Source: Pelomonas sp. Root405 (GTDB lineage Bacteria; Pseudomonadota; Gammaproteobacteria; Burkholderiales; Burkholderiaceae_C). Taken from it: a stretch of 64,000 nucleotides of DNA. Under the pieces are notes generated by a model. That model saw only the letters and a program-made list of their open reading frames with translations. It was not told where the DNA came from and did not search any database. The first letter of the stretch is position 1. The number at the start of each line of letters is the position of its first letter. The translations under genes were made by a program, and so were the position numbers. Positions 45,352 to 54,731 of this stretch are shown one piece after another. The stretch lies in NCBI RefSeq assembly GCF_001425165.1, contig NZ_LMDU01000016.1:46930-110929 (forward strand). The letters run 5' to 3'.

Positions 45352-46182
45352 ATGAACCCATCGTTCGGCCCGATCTGCAAGCGGCTGCTGTTGACCGGCG
45401 CTGCTGGCGCCCTCGGTCGCATGCTGCGACCGCGCATGAAGCGCTACTGCGAGACGCTGCGCGTCTCCGACCTGGCGCCGATGGACCCGGCAAGCGATGG
45501 CGAGGAAGTTGTCGTCGCGCCGCTTGAGGACGAGGCCGCCTTGCACGACCTGCTGGACGGCGTGGACGCCGTGTTGCACTTCGGCGGCGTGTCCATCGAG
45601 AAGCCCTTCTCCACCGTGCTGCCCGCCAACATCGTCGGGGCCTACAACCTTTACGAGGCCGCACGCCGCCGAGGCACCAGGCGCATCGTCTTCGCCAGCT
45701 CCAACCATGTGACCGGCTTCTACGGCCAGGGTGAGACGATCAAGGCGCATGTGGTGCCACGACCGGACACCTACTACGGCCTGTCCAAGGCCTTCGGCGA
45801 GAACCTCGCGCAGTTCTACTTCGACCGCCACGGGCTGGAGACGGTGACGATCCGCATCGGCTCCTGCCTGCCCGAGCCGGTCGACCGCCGCCAGCTTTCG
45901 AGCTGGATCAGCCACGACGACATGGAGCGCCTGCTGGTTGCCGCGCTGAGCGCGCCCGTCGTCGGGCACAGCATCGTCTACGGCGCCAGCGACAACCGCA
46001 CGACGTGGTGGGACAACTCGCAGAGCAATCATGTCGGCTACCGCCCGCAGGACAGCTCCGAGCCCTGGCGCGCGGCCATCGAGGCGAAGCAGGGCGACGT
46101 CGACCCGACGCGGTCCGAGGTGAAGTACCAGGGCGGCGGCTTCGTCGTGTTGGGCCCGTTCCCGTTCGCGGGCCACGTCTGA
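45352..46182 (+). CDS. udh: Uronate dehydrogenase
   Basis: 276-residue short-chain/epimerase-fold NAD enzyme. Rossmann motif TGAAGALG near residue 14; catalytic Tyr142-x3-Lys146 in YYGLSKAFGE; SSNHVTGFYG precedes it as in characterised uronate dehydrogenases. Oxidises galacturonate or glucuronate to the aldarolactone, the first step of the oxidative uronate route. ATG at 45352 chosen; an in-frame TTG at 45337 is possible. Follows the receptor gene by 154 bp. Confidence 0.85.
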   Translation: MNPSFGPICKRLLLTGAAGALGRMLRPRMKRYCETLRVSDLAPMDPASDGEEVVVAPLEDEAALHDLLDGVDAVLHFGGVSIEKPFSTVLPANIVGAYNLYEAARRRGTRRIVFASSNHVTGFYGQGETIKAHVVPRPDTYYGLSKAFGENLAQFYFDRHGLETVTIRIGSCLPEPVDRRQLSSWISHDDMERLLVAALSAPVVGHSIVYGASDNRTTWWDNSQSNHVGYRPQDSSEPWRAAIEAKQGDVDPTRSEVKYQGGGFVVLGPFPFAGHV

Positions 46183-46195
46183 AGGGATTCCATCC

Positions 46196-47089
46196 ATGAC
46201 GCAGATTGCTGTCGTTGGCCCGGGTGCCATCGGATGCACGGTCGCCACATGGCTGGCGCAGGGTCCGCGGCATGTGCTCACCCTGCAGGGCCGCTCCGAC
46301 CTCGGCACCCTCGAAGCCGAGACGCCGCAGGGCCTGCTGCGTGCATCGCCACGGGTCGTGCGCGATGCAGCCGGCTTGCTAGGCGTTGAGTGGGTGCTGA
46401 TCGCGGTCAAGGCGTACGACGCTCCCACGGTCGCCGCCAGCCTGGCGCCGCTCTTTGCCGGGCAGGCGTTCTTCGCCGTTCTGCAGAATGGCGTCGAGCA
46501 CCTGGAGCACTTCCAGGCGCATCTGCCCCTTGACCGCATGCTGCCCGTCATGGTCGACATCCCGGCCGAGCGCACGGCACCGGGTCGCGTGCGGCAGCGG
46601 CGCACCGGCCGCATGGTGGTACCCGCCGGCGAGCTCGGGGCGCGTTTCGTCGATCTCTTCAGCCACACGCCGCTGGACGTCACGCAGGCCGTCGACTTCA
46701 AGTCCGAGATCTGGAAGAAGCTTTGCCTCAACGCGGCGGGCGCGCTCAGCGCCGTCGTCAAGAGACCGTCCGTGATCTCGCGCCATGCCGGCGTGGCGGC
46801 GTTGACGGCTGCGTTGATCCGCGAAGTGATCGCGGTAGGCAGGGCCGAAGGTGCCGTGCTGCCCGATTCGCTGGTGGAGACGATCCTCGCGGCGCAGCAG
46901 GCCTCGCCGGACGCTGTCAACTCCATGCTCGCGGACCGTTGCGCCGGGCGGCCGATGGAGGTGGATGCCAGGAACGGCGTCGTCGTGCGCCTCGGCCGAC
47001 GCCATGGCATCCCGACACCCATCAACGCCATGGTCACGGCCCTGCTCGAAGCAAGCACGCTCGACGCCGACGCCCCGCCGCGCGGGTAG
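46196..47089 (+). CDS. Ketopantoate reductase (PanE/ApbA)-family dehydrogenase
   Basis: 297 residues: N-terminal NAD(P) Rossmann fold (VVGPGAIGCTVA, residues 6-17) and C-terminal helical ApbA_C domain (WKKLCLNAAGALSAV and ARNGVVVRLGRRHGIPTPIN). The family reduces 2-dehydropantoate, but divergent copies in sugar-acid loci probably act on other 2-keto acids. Lies 13 bp after udh, so a role in uronate catabolism is more likely than in pantothenate synthesis; that is inference. Confidence 0.8.
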   Translation: MTQIAVVGPGAIGCTVATWLAQGPRHVLTLQGRSDLGTLEAETPQGLLRASPRVVRDAAGLLGVEWVLIAVKAYDAPTVAASLAPLFAGQAFFAVLQNGVEHLEHFQAHLPLDRMLPVMVDIPAERTAPGRVRQRRTGRMVVPAGELGARFVDLFSHTPLDVTQAVDFKSEIWKKLCLNAAGALSAVVKRPSVISRHAGVAALTAALIREVIAVGRAEGAVLPDSLVETILAAQQASPDAVNSMLADRCAGRPMEVDARNGVVVRLGRRHGIPTPINAMVTALLEASTLDADAPPRG

Positions 47090-47124
47090 CCGCGGCGAAG
47101 CCAATTGAAACCGGAAGGCAAACC

Positions 47125-48843
47125 ATGAAGTTCCCCTCCCGCGCCCTCCTCACAGCGATCCTGCTGACGGTCAGCGCGCTGCCCCTGACGCACGCGCAAA
47201 GTGGGCCAGTCGGCAAGCGCGTGTTCGAAAGCAACTGCGCGATGTGCCACACCGCATCGCCCGACCTTCGGTCGCTGATGGGGCCGGGTTTGCACGGCGT
47301 CGTCGGACGCAAGATCGGTGGCGTGCCCGGCTTTGGCTATTCGGCGGCACTGGCTGGGCTCGCCGCCCAGGGCAAGGCGTGGACGGCGGACGAACTGGCA
47401 CGCTACCTTGCCGACCCCGCGCGCTTCGCGCCCGGAACCACCATGCCTGTCAACGTGGCGGACGCCGCCGAGCGTGCGGAACTGGTGCGCTACCTGGCGC
47501 AGCTGACGGGCGGCAAGCCACCGGTCGTGGCGCCCCAGCCAGCCAGCCGCACCAATGGGGCGACTGGCGCGAAGGCTGCCGACGAGCCGGGCCACTGGAG
47601 CGCCGACAGGCCGGGTCGCATCCATGCGCTCAAGGTGTCCCAGCTGCCCAAGCCCTATGCGACCGAAAGCGCGAGCAACAGCCCGAAGACCGTGCCACGG
47701 CCCGAGGGCACGCTGCCTTCGGTGCCGGATGGCTTCGGCGTGCAGCTCTGGGCCAGGGATGCGGACCGTGGCCGTGTCATGGTGAAGGCGCCAAACGGCG
47801 ACATCTTCATCTCATCGACGCCCAAGCGGCTGGTCAAGGTGTTCCGCTCGTCCACCGGGGACACGGCAGACACGATCAGTACCTTCGCGTCCGGCATGGA
47901 CCGCCCGTTCGGCATGGCGTTCTGGCCCGTCGGCCCGGATCCCAAGTATCTGTACGTTGCCTTCGTCAACTCGATCGTCCGCTACCCCTATCGCAACGGC
48001 GACTTGGTCGCCACGGGCGCGCCGGAGGTCGTCGTATCCAGGCTCAGTGCAGCGGTAGGCGCGCATTCGTCGCGCACGCTGGCGTTCTCCAACGACGGCC
48101 GCACGCTGTTCCTGTCGATCGGCTCGGCCACCAACGTGGCGGAAGGCATCGGCCGCACGCCGCCCGAGCCCATCGCCGCCTGGGAAGCCAGGCACGGCAT
48201 GGGCGCGGCCTGGGGCGAAGAAGAGGGCCATGCCCTGGTGCTCGCCTTCGATCCCGACGGCAGCAACCGGCGCACCTTTGCCACGGGCTTGCGCAATTGC
48301 GTCGGCATGTATGTGCACCCCCGCAGCGGCGACCTGATCTGCAGCGTCAACGAGCGCGATCTGCTGGGGGACAACCTGCCGCCCGACTACCTGACCCGCG
48401 TGAAACCCGGTGCCTTCTACGGCTGGCCCTGGTACTACATCGGCGCCCACGAAGACCCGCGACTGGCGGGTCACCGGCCGGACCTTCGCAACAAGGTCAC
48501 CACGCCAGATCTGCTGTTGATGGCTCATTCGGCGCCGCTGGGCATGGTCATGTACGAGGCGCCCGCCCATGGGCCCGCGGCTTTTCCAAGGGCCTATGAC
48601 GGCGACCTGTTCCTGGCCTTTCACGGCTCCTGGAACCGGCATACGCGCACCGGGTCCAAGGTCGTCCGTGTGCTCATGAAGAACGGCGTACCCACGGGCC
48701 GCTATCAAGACTTCATGACCGGTTTCGTGATCAGCGACCAGGAGGTCTGGGGCAGACCCAGCTCGGTGGCCGTTCAGAACGACGGCTCGCTGCTGGTGGA
48801 CGACGACGTGACTGGCGAGATCTGGCGTGTCTTCCCCAAGTGA
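47125..48843 (+). CDS. Cytochrome c-PQQ sugar dehydrogenase fusion (sorbosone dehydrogenase-like)
   Basis: 572 residues, secreted (signal ending LTHAQ). An N-terminal class I cytochrome c domain has heme motif Cys38-x2-Cys41-His42 and a distal Met in GTTMPV. A ~60-residue low-complexity linker leads to a beta-propeller of the L-sorbosone/soluble glucose dehydrogenase type (about 190-572) with VPDGFGVQLWA, MDRPFGMAFW and FHGSWNRHTRTG. Such enzymes oxidise aldoses in the periplasm and pass electrons to the heme. It lies among uronate genes, so an uronate or galactose-type substrate is plausible. Confidence 0.85.
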   Translation: MKFPSRALLTAILLTVSALPLTHAQSGPVGKRVFESNCAMCHTASPDLRSLMGPGLHGVVGRKIGGVPGFGYSAALAGLAAQGKAWTADELARYLADPARFAPGTTMPVNVADAAERAELVRYLAQLTGGKPPVVAPQPASRTNGATGAKAADEPGHWSADRPGRIHALKVSQLPKPYATESASNSPKTVPRPEGTLPSVPDGFGVQLWARDADRGRVMVKAPNGDIFISSTPKRLVKVFRSSTGDTADTISTFASGMDRPFGMAFWPVGPDPKYLYVAFVNSIVRYPYRNGDLVATGAPEVVVSRLSAAVGAHSSRTLAFSNDGRTLFLSIGSATNVAEGIGRTPPEPIAAWEARHGMGAAWGEEEGHALVLAFDPDGSNRRTFATGLRNCVGMYVHPRSGDLICSVNERDLLGDNLPPDYLTRVKPGAFYGWPWYYIGAHEDPRLAGHRPDLRNKVTTPDLLLMAHSAPLGMVMYEAPAHGPAAFPRAYDGDLFLAFHGSWNRHTRTGSKVVRVLMKNGVPTGRYQDFMTGFVISDQEVWGRPSSVAVQNDGSLLVDDDVTGEIWRVFPK

Positions 48844-48899
48844 CCGCAACCACGCCGTTCTGGCGAGCCAACCCTGGGAACCCTGACGACCCGTCCCTC

Positions 48900-50276
48900 A
48901 TGAACTTCCAAGACCCAACCCGTTCGAGCCGGCGCCAGCTGCTAGGCCTTGTTCCTGCGCTTGCGACCACCCAGGTGACCGCGCGCGGCGACCTGTCGAG
49001 GGCGCTGCATCCCAAGGACTGTGAATTCGACCCGTCCGCCCTGCCGGCACCGGCCCGCGTGCAGCGCTTGCTTGAGCAGAGTGCCTCCGTCGAGATTGCG
49101 CGCCTGACCGAGCAGCCCCTGCACATACCGCCCCGGCCCGGGCGTGGCATCTCGGCAAACTGGATTGCTGCGACCTTCCTCATCGGCCTGGGCCGCCTGG
49201 CGCGCGTTTCCAGCCTGCCGCACTTTCATGCCTATCTGCGAAGCGTCGCCGAGCACTACAACTTCGGCCTCTTGGGCGCCTGGTCAGCGCACAACATGCT
49301 GGACGCCGACAACATCGCCATGGGCGAGGTGTATCTGGAGCTGTACGCGCGCAGCGGCGAGCCGGGAGAGCTGGCGCCCTTGCAGGCAAGACTGGCGTAC
49401 ACCCTGCCCTACCTGCAGCTTGAACCGAAACCCGACAAGCTGGTTTGGTGGTGGTGCGACGCGTTGTTCATGGCGCCTCCGGTCTACGCCCGGGCCGCCG
49501 CCCTCACCCGGGACCCACGCTACCTGCGCGCGGTGGACGTGCAGTGGTGGCGCGTCCATGACCGTCTCTGGTCGTCAAGCCATGGTCTGTTCTTCCGGGA
49601 TGAGCGTTTCCTGACGCGCAAGACCCGCCACGGCAGGCCGGTCTTCTGGGGGCGCGGCAACGGCTGGGTCGTTGCAGGTTTGGCGCGCCTGATTGAAGCG
49701 CTGCCCAGCGACTGGCCGACACGTCCCCGCTACATTGAAGTCTTCCGCAGCATGATGGCCAGCATCGCGGCACTGCAGCGTGAAGACGGCTGCTGGACCA
49801 CGAGCCTCCTGGACCCGCAAGACCCGCCCGGCGCGGAGTCCACGGCATCGGCCTTCTTCGCCTACGCGCTTGCTTGGGGCATCAACCATGGCTTGCTTGA
49901 ACGGCAGGTCTATCTGCCACACGCCACACGCGCATGGGCTGGCCTGGCTGGATTGATGCAGCCCAACGGCCTGCTGGGGTTCGCGCAGAAAGCCGGCGAT
50001 CAGCCGGAACCTGCTGGCGCCAACGACCATCAGCTGTACGGCACCGGCGGCCTGTTGCTGGCGGGTCTGGAGGTGATGCGTCTCGGCACGATCGGCCACC
50101 CGCTGCCCGCGCCAGAGCCCGCCAGAGATGCGCCCGGGCCGGTCCGGCTGCCCATCCGAGACCTGCCGCGGCCCACCGATGGCGATCCAGCAAGGCTGCG
50201 CAATTGGGAACGCGCGATGGCAGAACGCCAGGCCATGCTGGATCTGGCCTTCGTTCCGAAAGCGGACGGTCGCTAG
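48900..50276 (+). CDS. Second GH105-type unsaturated glycuronyl hydrolase
   Basis: 458 residues. From the ATG at 48900 a Tat-like signal appears (SSRRQLLGLVPAL). An alternative GTG at 48840 overlaps the previous stop (GTGA) and would add 20 residues; coupling favours it, the signal favours 48900. The core WWWCDALFMAPPVYARA carries the likely catalytic Asp187; FRDERFLTRKTRHGRPVFWG and the C-terminal DHQLYGTGGLLLAGLEV match the first GH105 enzyme of this locus. An extra ~70 residues follow the usual domain end. It closes the carbohydrate cluster. Confidence 0.85.
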   Translation: MNFQDPTRSSRRQLLGLVPALATTQVTARGDLSRALHPKDCEFDPSALPAPARVQRLLEQSASVEIARLTEQPLHIPPRPGRGISANWIAATFLIGLGRLARVSSLPHFHAYLRSVAEHYNFGLLGAWSAHNMLDADNIAMGEVYLELYARSGEPGELAPLQARLAYTLPYLQLEPKPDKLVWWWCDALFMAPPVYARAAALTRDPRYLRAVDVQWWRVHDRLWSSSHGLFFRDERFLTRKTRHGRPVFWGRGNGWVVAGLARLIEALPSDWPTRPRYIEVFRSMMASIAALQREDGCWTTSLLDPQDPPGAESTASAFFAYALAWGINHGLLERQVYLPHATRAWAGLAGLMQPNGLLGFAQKAGDQPEPAGANDHQLYGTGGLLLAGLEVMRLGTIGHPLPAPEPARDAPGPVRLPIRDLPRPTDGDPARLRNWERAMAERQAMLDLAFVPKADGR

Positions 50277-50352
50277 ACCATGATGGCGATCCGGCGTCGG
50301 AGCGTGCTGAAACAGGCGCTATGGTGATCCGCGCCCAACATGCACGGCGCCT

Positions 50353-50841
50353 TCAAAAGATCAACGCAGCGACAAACAGACCGATCATCATGAAGGCGAT
50401 GACGACCTTGGCGACCAGCGCCAACAGCAGGCCCAGTCCGGTCGCCATGCCCACGCGCGCGGCGGCCTGGTGGTCGCGCCGCGCGATGTATTCGCCGAGC
50501 GCCGCACCGATGAACGGCAGCACGAACACACCGACGATGCCAAACATCAGCCCCGCAACGGTGCCGATGGCCGCGCCGAGCAGCGCCAGCCGGCTGGCGC
50601 CCACCTTCTTCGCGCCAAGCAGCGCGGCCACGTAGTCCAGCACCCAGGACAGGATGGCGAGGGCGACGAGCACACCCAGCGTCCAGCCGCCAACGCGCTC
50701 AAAACCGTCTATCCACGCGCCAAGCACCGCGCCGGCCAACACCAGCGCCGCGCCCGGCAGCACCGGCAGCACGGCGCCCGCGAGACCGGCGGCCATCAGC
50801 AGTGCGCTGACTATCCAGAGGAGAACGTCGAAACTTGGCAT
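50353..50841 (-). CDS. DUF456 membrane protein
   Basis: 162 residues with five to six membrane segments; glycine-rich AGAVLPVLPGAALVLAGA and GTVAGLMFGIVGVFVLPFIG are the DUF456 signatures. Function unknown. It stands alone on the minus strand after the carbohydrate cluster, probably marking the return to core genome. Confidence 0.85.
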   Translation of the reverse strand: MPSFDVLLWIVSALLMAAGLAGAVLPVLPGAALVLAGAVLGAWIDGFERVGGWTLGVLVALAILSWVLDYVAALLGAKKVGASRLALLGAAIGTVAGLMFGIVGVFVLPFIGAALGEYIARRDHQAAARVGMATGLGLLLALVAKVVIAFMMIGLFVAALIF

Positions 50842-50950
50842 ATCGCTTGAGTTGAAGTGGCATGAGCATCAGCCGCCATGCGCGACGCGAATGTAGGACG
50901 AAATGCCGACGAAGCGGATCACAGCGTCGGGCGGCAGAAGCACACCGTCG

Positions 50951-51937
50951 TCAGGCCTGCTGCGCGATGGCCTGCCCGCGCGTCTTCCACAGCGACACCA
51001 CCACGCCGCCGGCGATCAGGCCGAAGGTGATGCCGAGCGAGACGGCCGGCGGGAACTTGCCGATGACGTTGACGAGGAAGATCTTCGTGCCGATGAACAC
51101 CAGCACCAGCGCCAGCGCGTACTTCAGGTAGTGGAAGCGGTGGATCATGGCGGCGAGCGCAAAGTACAGCGCGCGCAGGCCAAGGATGGCGAAGATGTTG
51201 CTCGTGTAGACGATGAACGGGTCGCTGGTGATGGCAAAGATGGCTGGCACCGAGTCCACCGCGAACACCAAGTCGACGATCTCCACCATCGACAGCGCCA
51301 GGAACAGCGGCGTCGCGCAGCGCACCAGCTTGCCGTCGGCGTCGGGCTGCTTCACGAAGAAGGCGTTGCCGTGCAGCTGGTCGGTCACGCGCAGGTGGCG
51401 GCGCAGGAACTTCAGCACCGGATTCCCGGCCATGTCTGGCACCTGCTCGGCGGCCAGCCACATCTTGATGCCGGTGATGACGAGGAAGGCGCCGAACAGG
51501 TAGAGCACCCAGCTGAAGTTCTGCACCAGTGCCGCACCCACGCCGATCAGTGCCGCGCGCATGACGATGACGCCGAGGATGCCCCAGAACAGCACGCGGT
51601 GCTGGTACACGCGGGGGATGCCCAGGAAGCCGAAGATCATCGCGATGACGAACACGTTGTCCATCGACAGCGACTTCTCGATGAGGAAGCCGGTGTAGTA
51701 CTCGATGCCCGACCGCGGGCCCATGTACCACCAGACCCACGCGCCGAACAGCAGCGCGATGCTGATGTAACCGGCCGACAGCAGCAGGCTCTCGCGCACG
51801 CCGATCTCGCGCTCCTCCTTGTGCAGCACACCCAAGTCCAGCACCAACAGGACGGTCACGACCGCTATGAAGGCGAGCCAGGCCCAGACGGGCTTGTCCA
51901 GCCAGGGCGTATGCAACAGGGTGAGCAAGGTGTCCAC
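50951..51937 (-). CDS. TerC/Alx-family membrane protein
   Basis: 328 residues with about nine membrane segments. Conserved acidic motifs lie in membrane parts: EKSLSMDNVFVIAMIFGF and MVEIVDLVFAVDSVPAIFAI. Alx-type members export manganese and respond to alkaline pH. The conserved N-terminus starts at a GTG at 51937; no ATG is nearby. The 96-bp upstream region is shared with divergent nhaR and is too short for a yybP-ykoY riboswitch plus promoter, and none was seen. Confidence 0.88.
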   Translation of the reverse strand: MDTLLTLLHTPWLDKPVWAWLAFIAVVTVLLVLDLGVLHKEEREIGVRESLLLSAGYISIALLFGAWVWWYMGPRSGIEYYTGFLIEKSLSMDNVFVIAMIFGFLGIPRVYQHRVLFWGILGVIVMRAALIGVGAALVQNFSWVLYLFGAFLVITGIKMWLAAEQVPDMAGNPVLKFLRRHLRVTDQLHGNAFFVKQPDADGKLVRCATPLFLALSMVEIVDLVFAVDSVPAIFAITSDPFIVYTSNIFAILGLRALYFALAAMIHRFHYLKYALALVLVFIGTKIFLVNVIGKFPPAVSLGITFGLIAGGVVVSLWKTRGQAIAQQA

Positions 51938-52033
51938 GCGATCTCCGAAGTTGAAGGACGGTCGCACGATAGGCGGGCCGAGTCTTCCGTGAAAGCAGAC
52001 AATTCGAGAGAAAGCTTCCCGGAAAACAGGAAC

Positions 52034-52924
52034 ATGTCCCAGCACTTCAACTACCGGCACCTGTACTACTTCTGGGTTGTCGCCAAGGAGGGCGGCATGT
52101 CGCGCGCCGCGCTTAGGCTGGACATGGCGGTGCAGACGGTCAGCGCGCAGGTGCGTGAGCTGGAGCGTGCCTTGGGCGTGCAGCTGCTGCGCCCCGAGGG
52201 CCGCGGCGTGACGCTGACCGAGGCGGGGCAGCGTGCGATGCAGCAGGCCGAGGTCATCTTCGAAGCCGGCGAGGCGCTGCCAGGGCTGCTGCGCGATCCC
52301 GACGGCGCTGGCCCTGCGGTGCGGCTGGCGCTGGGTGTCAGCGACACGCTGCCCAAGCTCGTGGTCCGCCACCTGCTGCAGCCGGTGCTGGCCACGCCAG
52401 GGTTGCGGCTGCTGTGCAGCGAGCAGCGCTTCGAGGACCTGCTGGGCAACCTGGCGGTTCACAAACTCGACCTGGTGCTGGCCGACCGGCCGGCGCCGCC
52501 GCACGCGGGCCTGAAGGTGTTCAACCACGCCATGGGCTCATCGGCGCTGGCGTGGTATGGGACGGCGGAGCTGGCGGCGCGCGCGAAGAAGCGCTACCCG
52601 CAAGGGCTCGCCGACGTGCCGATGCTGCTGCCCGCCGCCAACGCGGCCGTGCGCCCGCACATCGACCGCTGGCTGACGCAGCACGGCATCACGGCGCGCG
52701 TGGCGGGCGAATTCGAGGATTCGGCACTGCTGAAGATCTTCGCCGCCAGTGGCATGGGTGTGTTCCCGGCGCCAGCGCTCGTCCATCAGCAACTGTTGGC
52801 GCAGTACGGTGTGCGCCATATCGGAGGGCTGGATGGCGTCGTGGAGCACTTCTACGGCATCAGCACCGAGCGGCGCGTCGTGCATCCGCTGGTGCGGCGC
52901 ATGGTGGCGCAGGCCGGTGTATGA
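52034..52924 (+). CDS. nhaR: NhaR-like LysR-family activator
   Basis: 296 residues: LysR helix-turn-helix (NYRHLYYFWVVAKEGGMSRA, VQTVSAQVRELERALG) and a substrate-binding domain with LKVFNHAMGSSALAWYG. The opening NYRHLYYFWVVAKEG is the hallmark of NhaR, the sodium/pH-responsive activator of nhaA in E. coli. No nhaA is in the window; divergence from the TerC gene suggests that gene as a target, in line with a cation or alkaline stress role. Confidence 0.88.
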   Translation: MSQHFNYRHLYYFWVVAKEGGMSRAALRLDMAVQTVSAQVRELERALGVQLLRPEGRGVTLTEAGQRAMQQAEVIFEAGEALPGLLRDPDGAGPAVRLALGVSDTLPKLVVRHLLQPVLATPGLRLLCSEQRFEDLLGNLAVHKLDLVLADRPAPPHAGLKVFNHAMGSSALAWYGTAELAARAKKRYPQGLADVPMLLPAANAAVRPHIDRWLTQHGITARVAGEFEDSALLKIFAASGMGVFPAPALVHQQLLAQYGVRHIGGLDGVVEHFYGISTERRVVHPLVRRMVAQAGV

Positions 52925-52985
52925 GTGCGGCACCGATTCCCCTGCGCGCCACCTAACCACTCATCCGCCCCGACCGCCCGCCGCC

Positions 52986-53369
52986 ATGTCGCCTAAACTG
53001 CCGGCCATGCGTCGCGGCTTCACGACCTTCCTTCTGATGCTCTGCATGTTCTGGCAGGCGCTTGCGCACGCCGGTGTCGCCGTGACGCTGGCGGGTGATG
53101 AAGGCCGCTCGCATGCGCTGATGCACTTCGAGGGCCAGGCCCACCATCATCACGACGATGGCGGCACCGACGCCGTGCATGAAGACCAGTCGCTCGCGTC
53201 AGCCCAACACATGGCCAGCGATTGCGGCCTGCATGCGACGGCGATGATGGGCTTCTTCGGCCTGACCCTGCCCCGCCTGCTGCCCGAGATGCCGGCCACC
53301 GCCGCCGCCGCACCGGCGCCGCAGCCCTGCCTGGCCGGGCCCGAGCGCCCTCCCAAGACCCTGTCCTGA
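52986..53369 (+). CDS. Small His-rich secreted protein
   Basis: 127 residues, not assigned to a named family. Signal-like hydrophobic segment (TFLLMLCMFWQALAHA), a histidine cluster QAHHHHDDGGTD and two cysteines in the mature part. Small proteins of this build precede czcC-type genes in many betaproteobacteria and may bind metal. Two starts are possible, 52986 and the ATG at 53007. It leads the RND cluster by 105 bp. Confidence 0.6.
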   Translation: MSPKLPAMRRGFTTFLLMLCMFWQALAHAGVAVTLAGDEGRSHALMHFEGQAHHHHDDGGTDAVHEDQSLASAQHMASDCGLHATAMMGFFGLTLPRLLPEMPATAAAAPAPQPCLAGPERPPKTLS

Positions 53370-53474
53370 TCCGCCGCGACCCGCGCGCCTTGCCGCTCGG
53401 CCGTCAGTCGCTCAGCCCGCCTGGCCAGCTCCTGCTGGCGCCAGGCCGGCTGCGCCCACCGCATCAGGACCCTC

Positions 53475-54731
53475 GTGAAACCCCATCCATGGCTCGTTCC
53501 GTGGCTCGCCGGCCTGGCCCTGGCCGCCAGCGTGCCCGCCGTCGTCGCCCAAGCTCTGCCGGCGCCAGCCACCGCCGCTCTGGCCACCGACCGCCCCACG
53601 CTGGCCCAGGCCATCGACGCCGCCTGGCAGCGCTCCGCCGAGGCGGCCCAGTCACTTGGCCAGCAGCGACAGGCACGTGCCGAACAGGCAGCTGCCAGCA
53701 GCCTGCTGGCGGCGCCACCGGCGCTGCAGCTGTCCCAGCGCGAAGGCCGCGGCAGCGCGGCCGAAGGCCAGCGTGAAACCGAAGTCGGCGTGGCCTTGCC
53801 GCTCTGGGGCATCGGCGCCCGCGCCACAGCCGGCCAGGCCGCCCAAGCGGAACTCGACTGGAGCCAGGCCGCTGAGCAGGCCGCCCGCCTGCAAGTGGCC
53901 GGCCAGGTGCGCGAGGCGCTCGGGCTGCTGGCCGGCCTCGAAGCCGAACAGCGCCTCGCCGCGCTGCAAACCCAGTTGCTCGGCCAGCTGGCGGACGACG
54001 TCGACCAGCGGGTCAAGGCGGGCGACCTTGCGCCGGTCGACGCCATGGCTGCGCGCGCTGAATGGCTGACCAGCCAGGCGCAGCAGGCTGAAGCCGAACA
54101 GAAGCTGCGGAGCCAGCTGGCGCAATGGCGGCTGCTGACCGGCCTCGCCGTCACGGCCCAGGCCGAGCCGACCGCCGCCGCGCCCACCTTTGACCTCAAC
54201 GAAAACCACCCGGAGTTGCAGCTGACCGCACGCGGTGTCGAACGGGCCCAGCGCAAGCTCTCCCTGGTGCAGACCCAGCGCGGCGAAGGGCCGGAGTTGG
54301 GTGTCAGCCTGCGCCAGGAGCGGCCGGGCCTGGGCAATCCAACGCAGCACAGCGTCGGCGTCGCCTTGCGCCTGCCTTTCGGCACGGCCGCGCACGCCCA
54401 GCCGCGCATTGCGGCAGCCCTGGCCGAGGTCGACCTGGCGCTGAACCAGCAGCAGCGCAGCCGGGATCGCCTGGCGGCCCAACTGGCTCTGGCGCGCGAG
54501 CAGTTGCAGGGTGCCGACGGCCAGGCCGCCCTGGAGGCCCGGCGCGCCAATCTGCTGCGCGAGCGCGCCAGCCACATCGACAAGGCCTTCAAGGCCGGTG
54601 AGCTGCCGCTGCCCGAACTGCTGCGCGCGCTGAATGCCGCCGCGCAGGCCGAAGCGGCGAGCGCTCGCCAGCAGGCTCAACTGCGCCTGGCCCAGGCGCG
54701 ACTCCAACAAGCCCAAGGACTTCTCCCATGA
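53475..54731 (+). CDS. CzcC-like outer membrane factor of an RND metal efflux system
   Basis: 418 residues, GTG start at 53475, signal peptide ending AVVAQA. TolC/OEP fold with alanine- and glutamine-rich helices; GEGPELGVSLRQERPG and HSVGVALRLPFGTAA mark the beta-strand parts. First structural gene of the tripartite system; the stop overlaps the next gene by ATGA. Confidence 0.85.
   Translation: MKPHPWLVPWLAGLALAASVPAVVAQALPAPATAALATDRPTLAQAIDAAWQRSAEAAQSLGQQRQARAEQAAASSLLAAPPALQLSQREGRGSAAEGQRETEVGVALPLWGIGARATAGQAAQAELDWSQAAEQAARLQVAGQVREALGLLAGLEAEQRLAALQTQLLGQLADDVDQRVKAGDLAPVDAMAARAEWLTSQAQQAEAEQKLRSQLAQWRLLTGLAVTAQAEPTAAAPTFDLNENHPELQLTARGVERAQRKLSLVQTQRGEGPELGVSLRQERPGLGNPTQHSVGVALRLPFGTAAHAQPRIAAALAEVDLALNQQQRSRDRLAAQLALAREQLQGADGQAALEARRANLLRERASHIDKAFKAGELPLPELLRALNAAAQAEAASARQQAQLRLAQARLQQAQGLLP

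Noticed and set aside
51938..52033. Possible manganese riboswitch (yybP-ykoY type) before the TerC/Alx gene
   Set aside because: The space is 96 bp shared with a divergent gene and no riboswitch core was recognisable.
53370..53474. Possible extra small gene between the His-rich protein and the czcC-like gene
   Set aside because: Only 105 bp, no ribosome site and no start followed by a plausible peptide.
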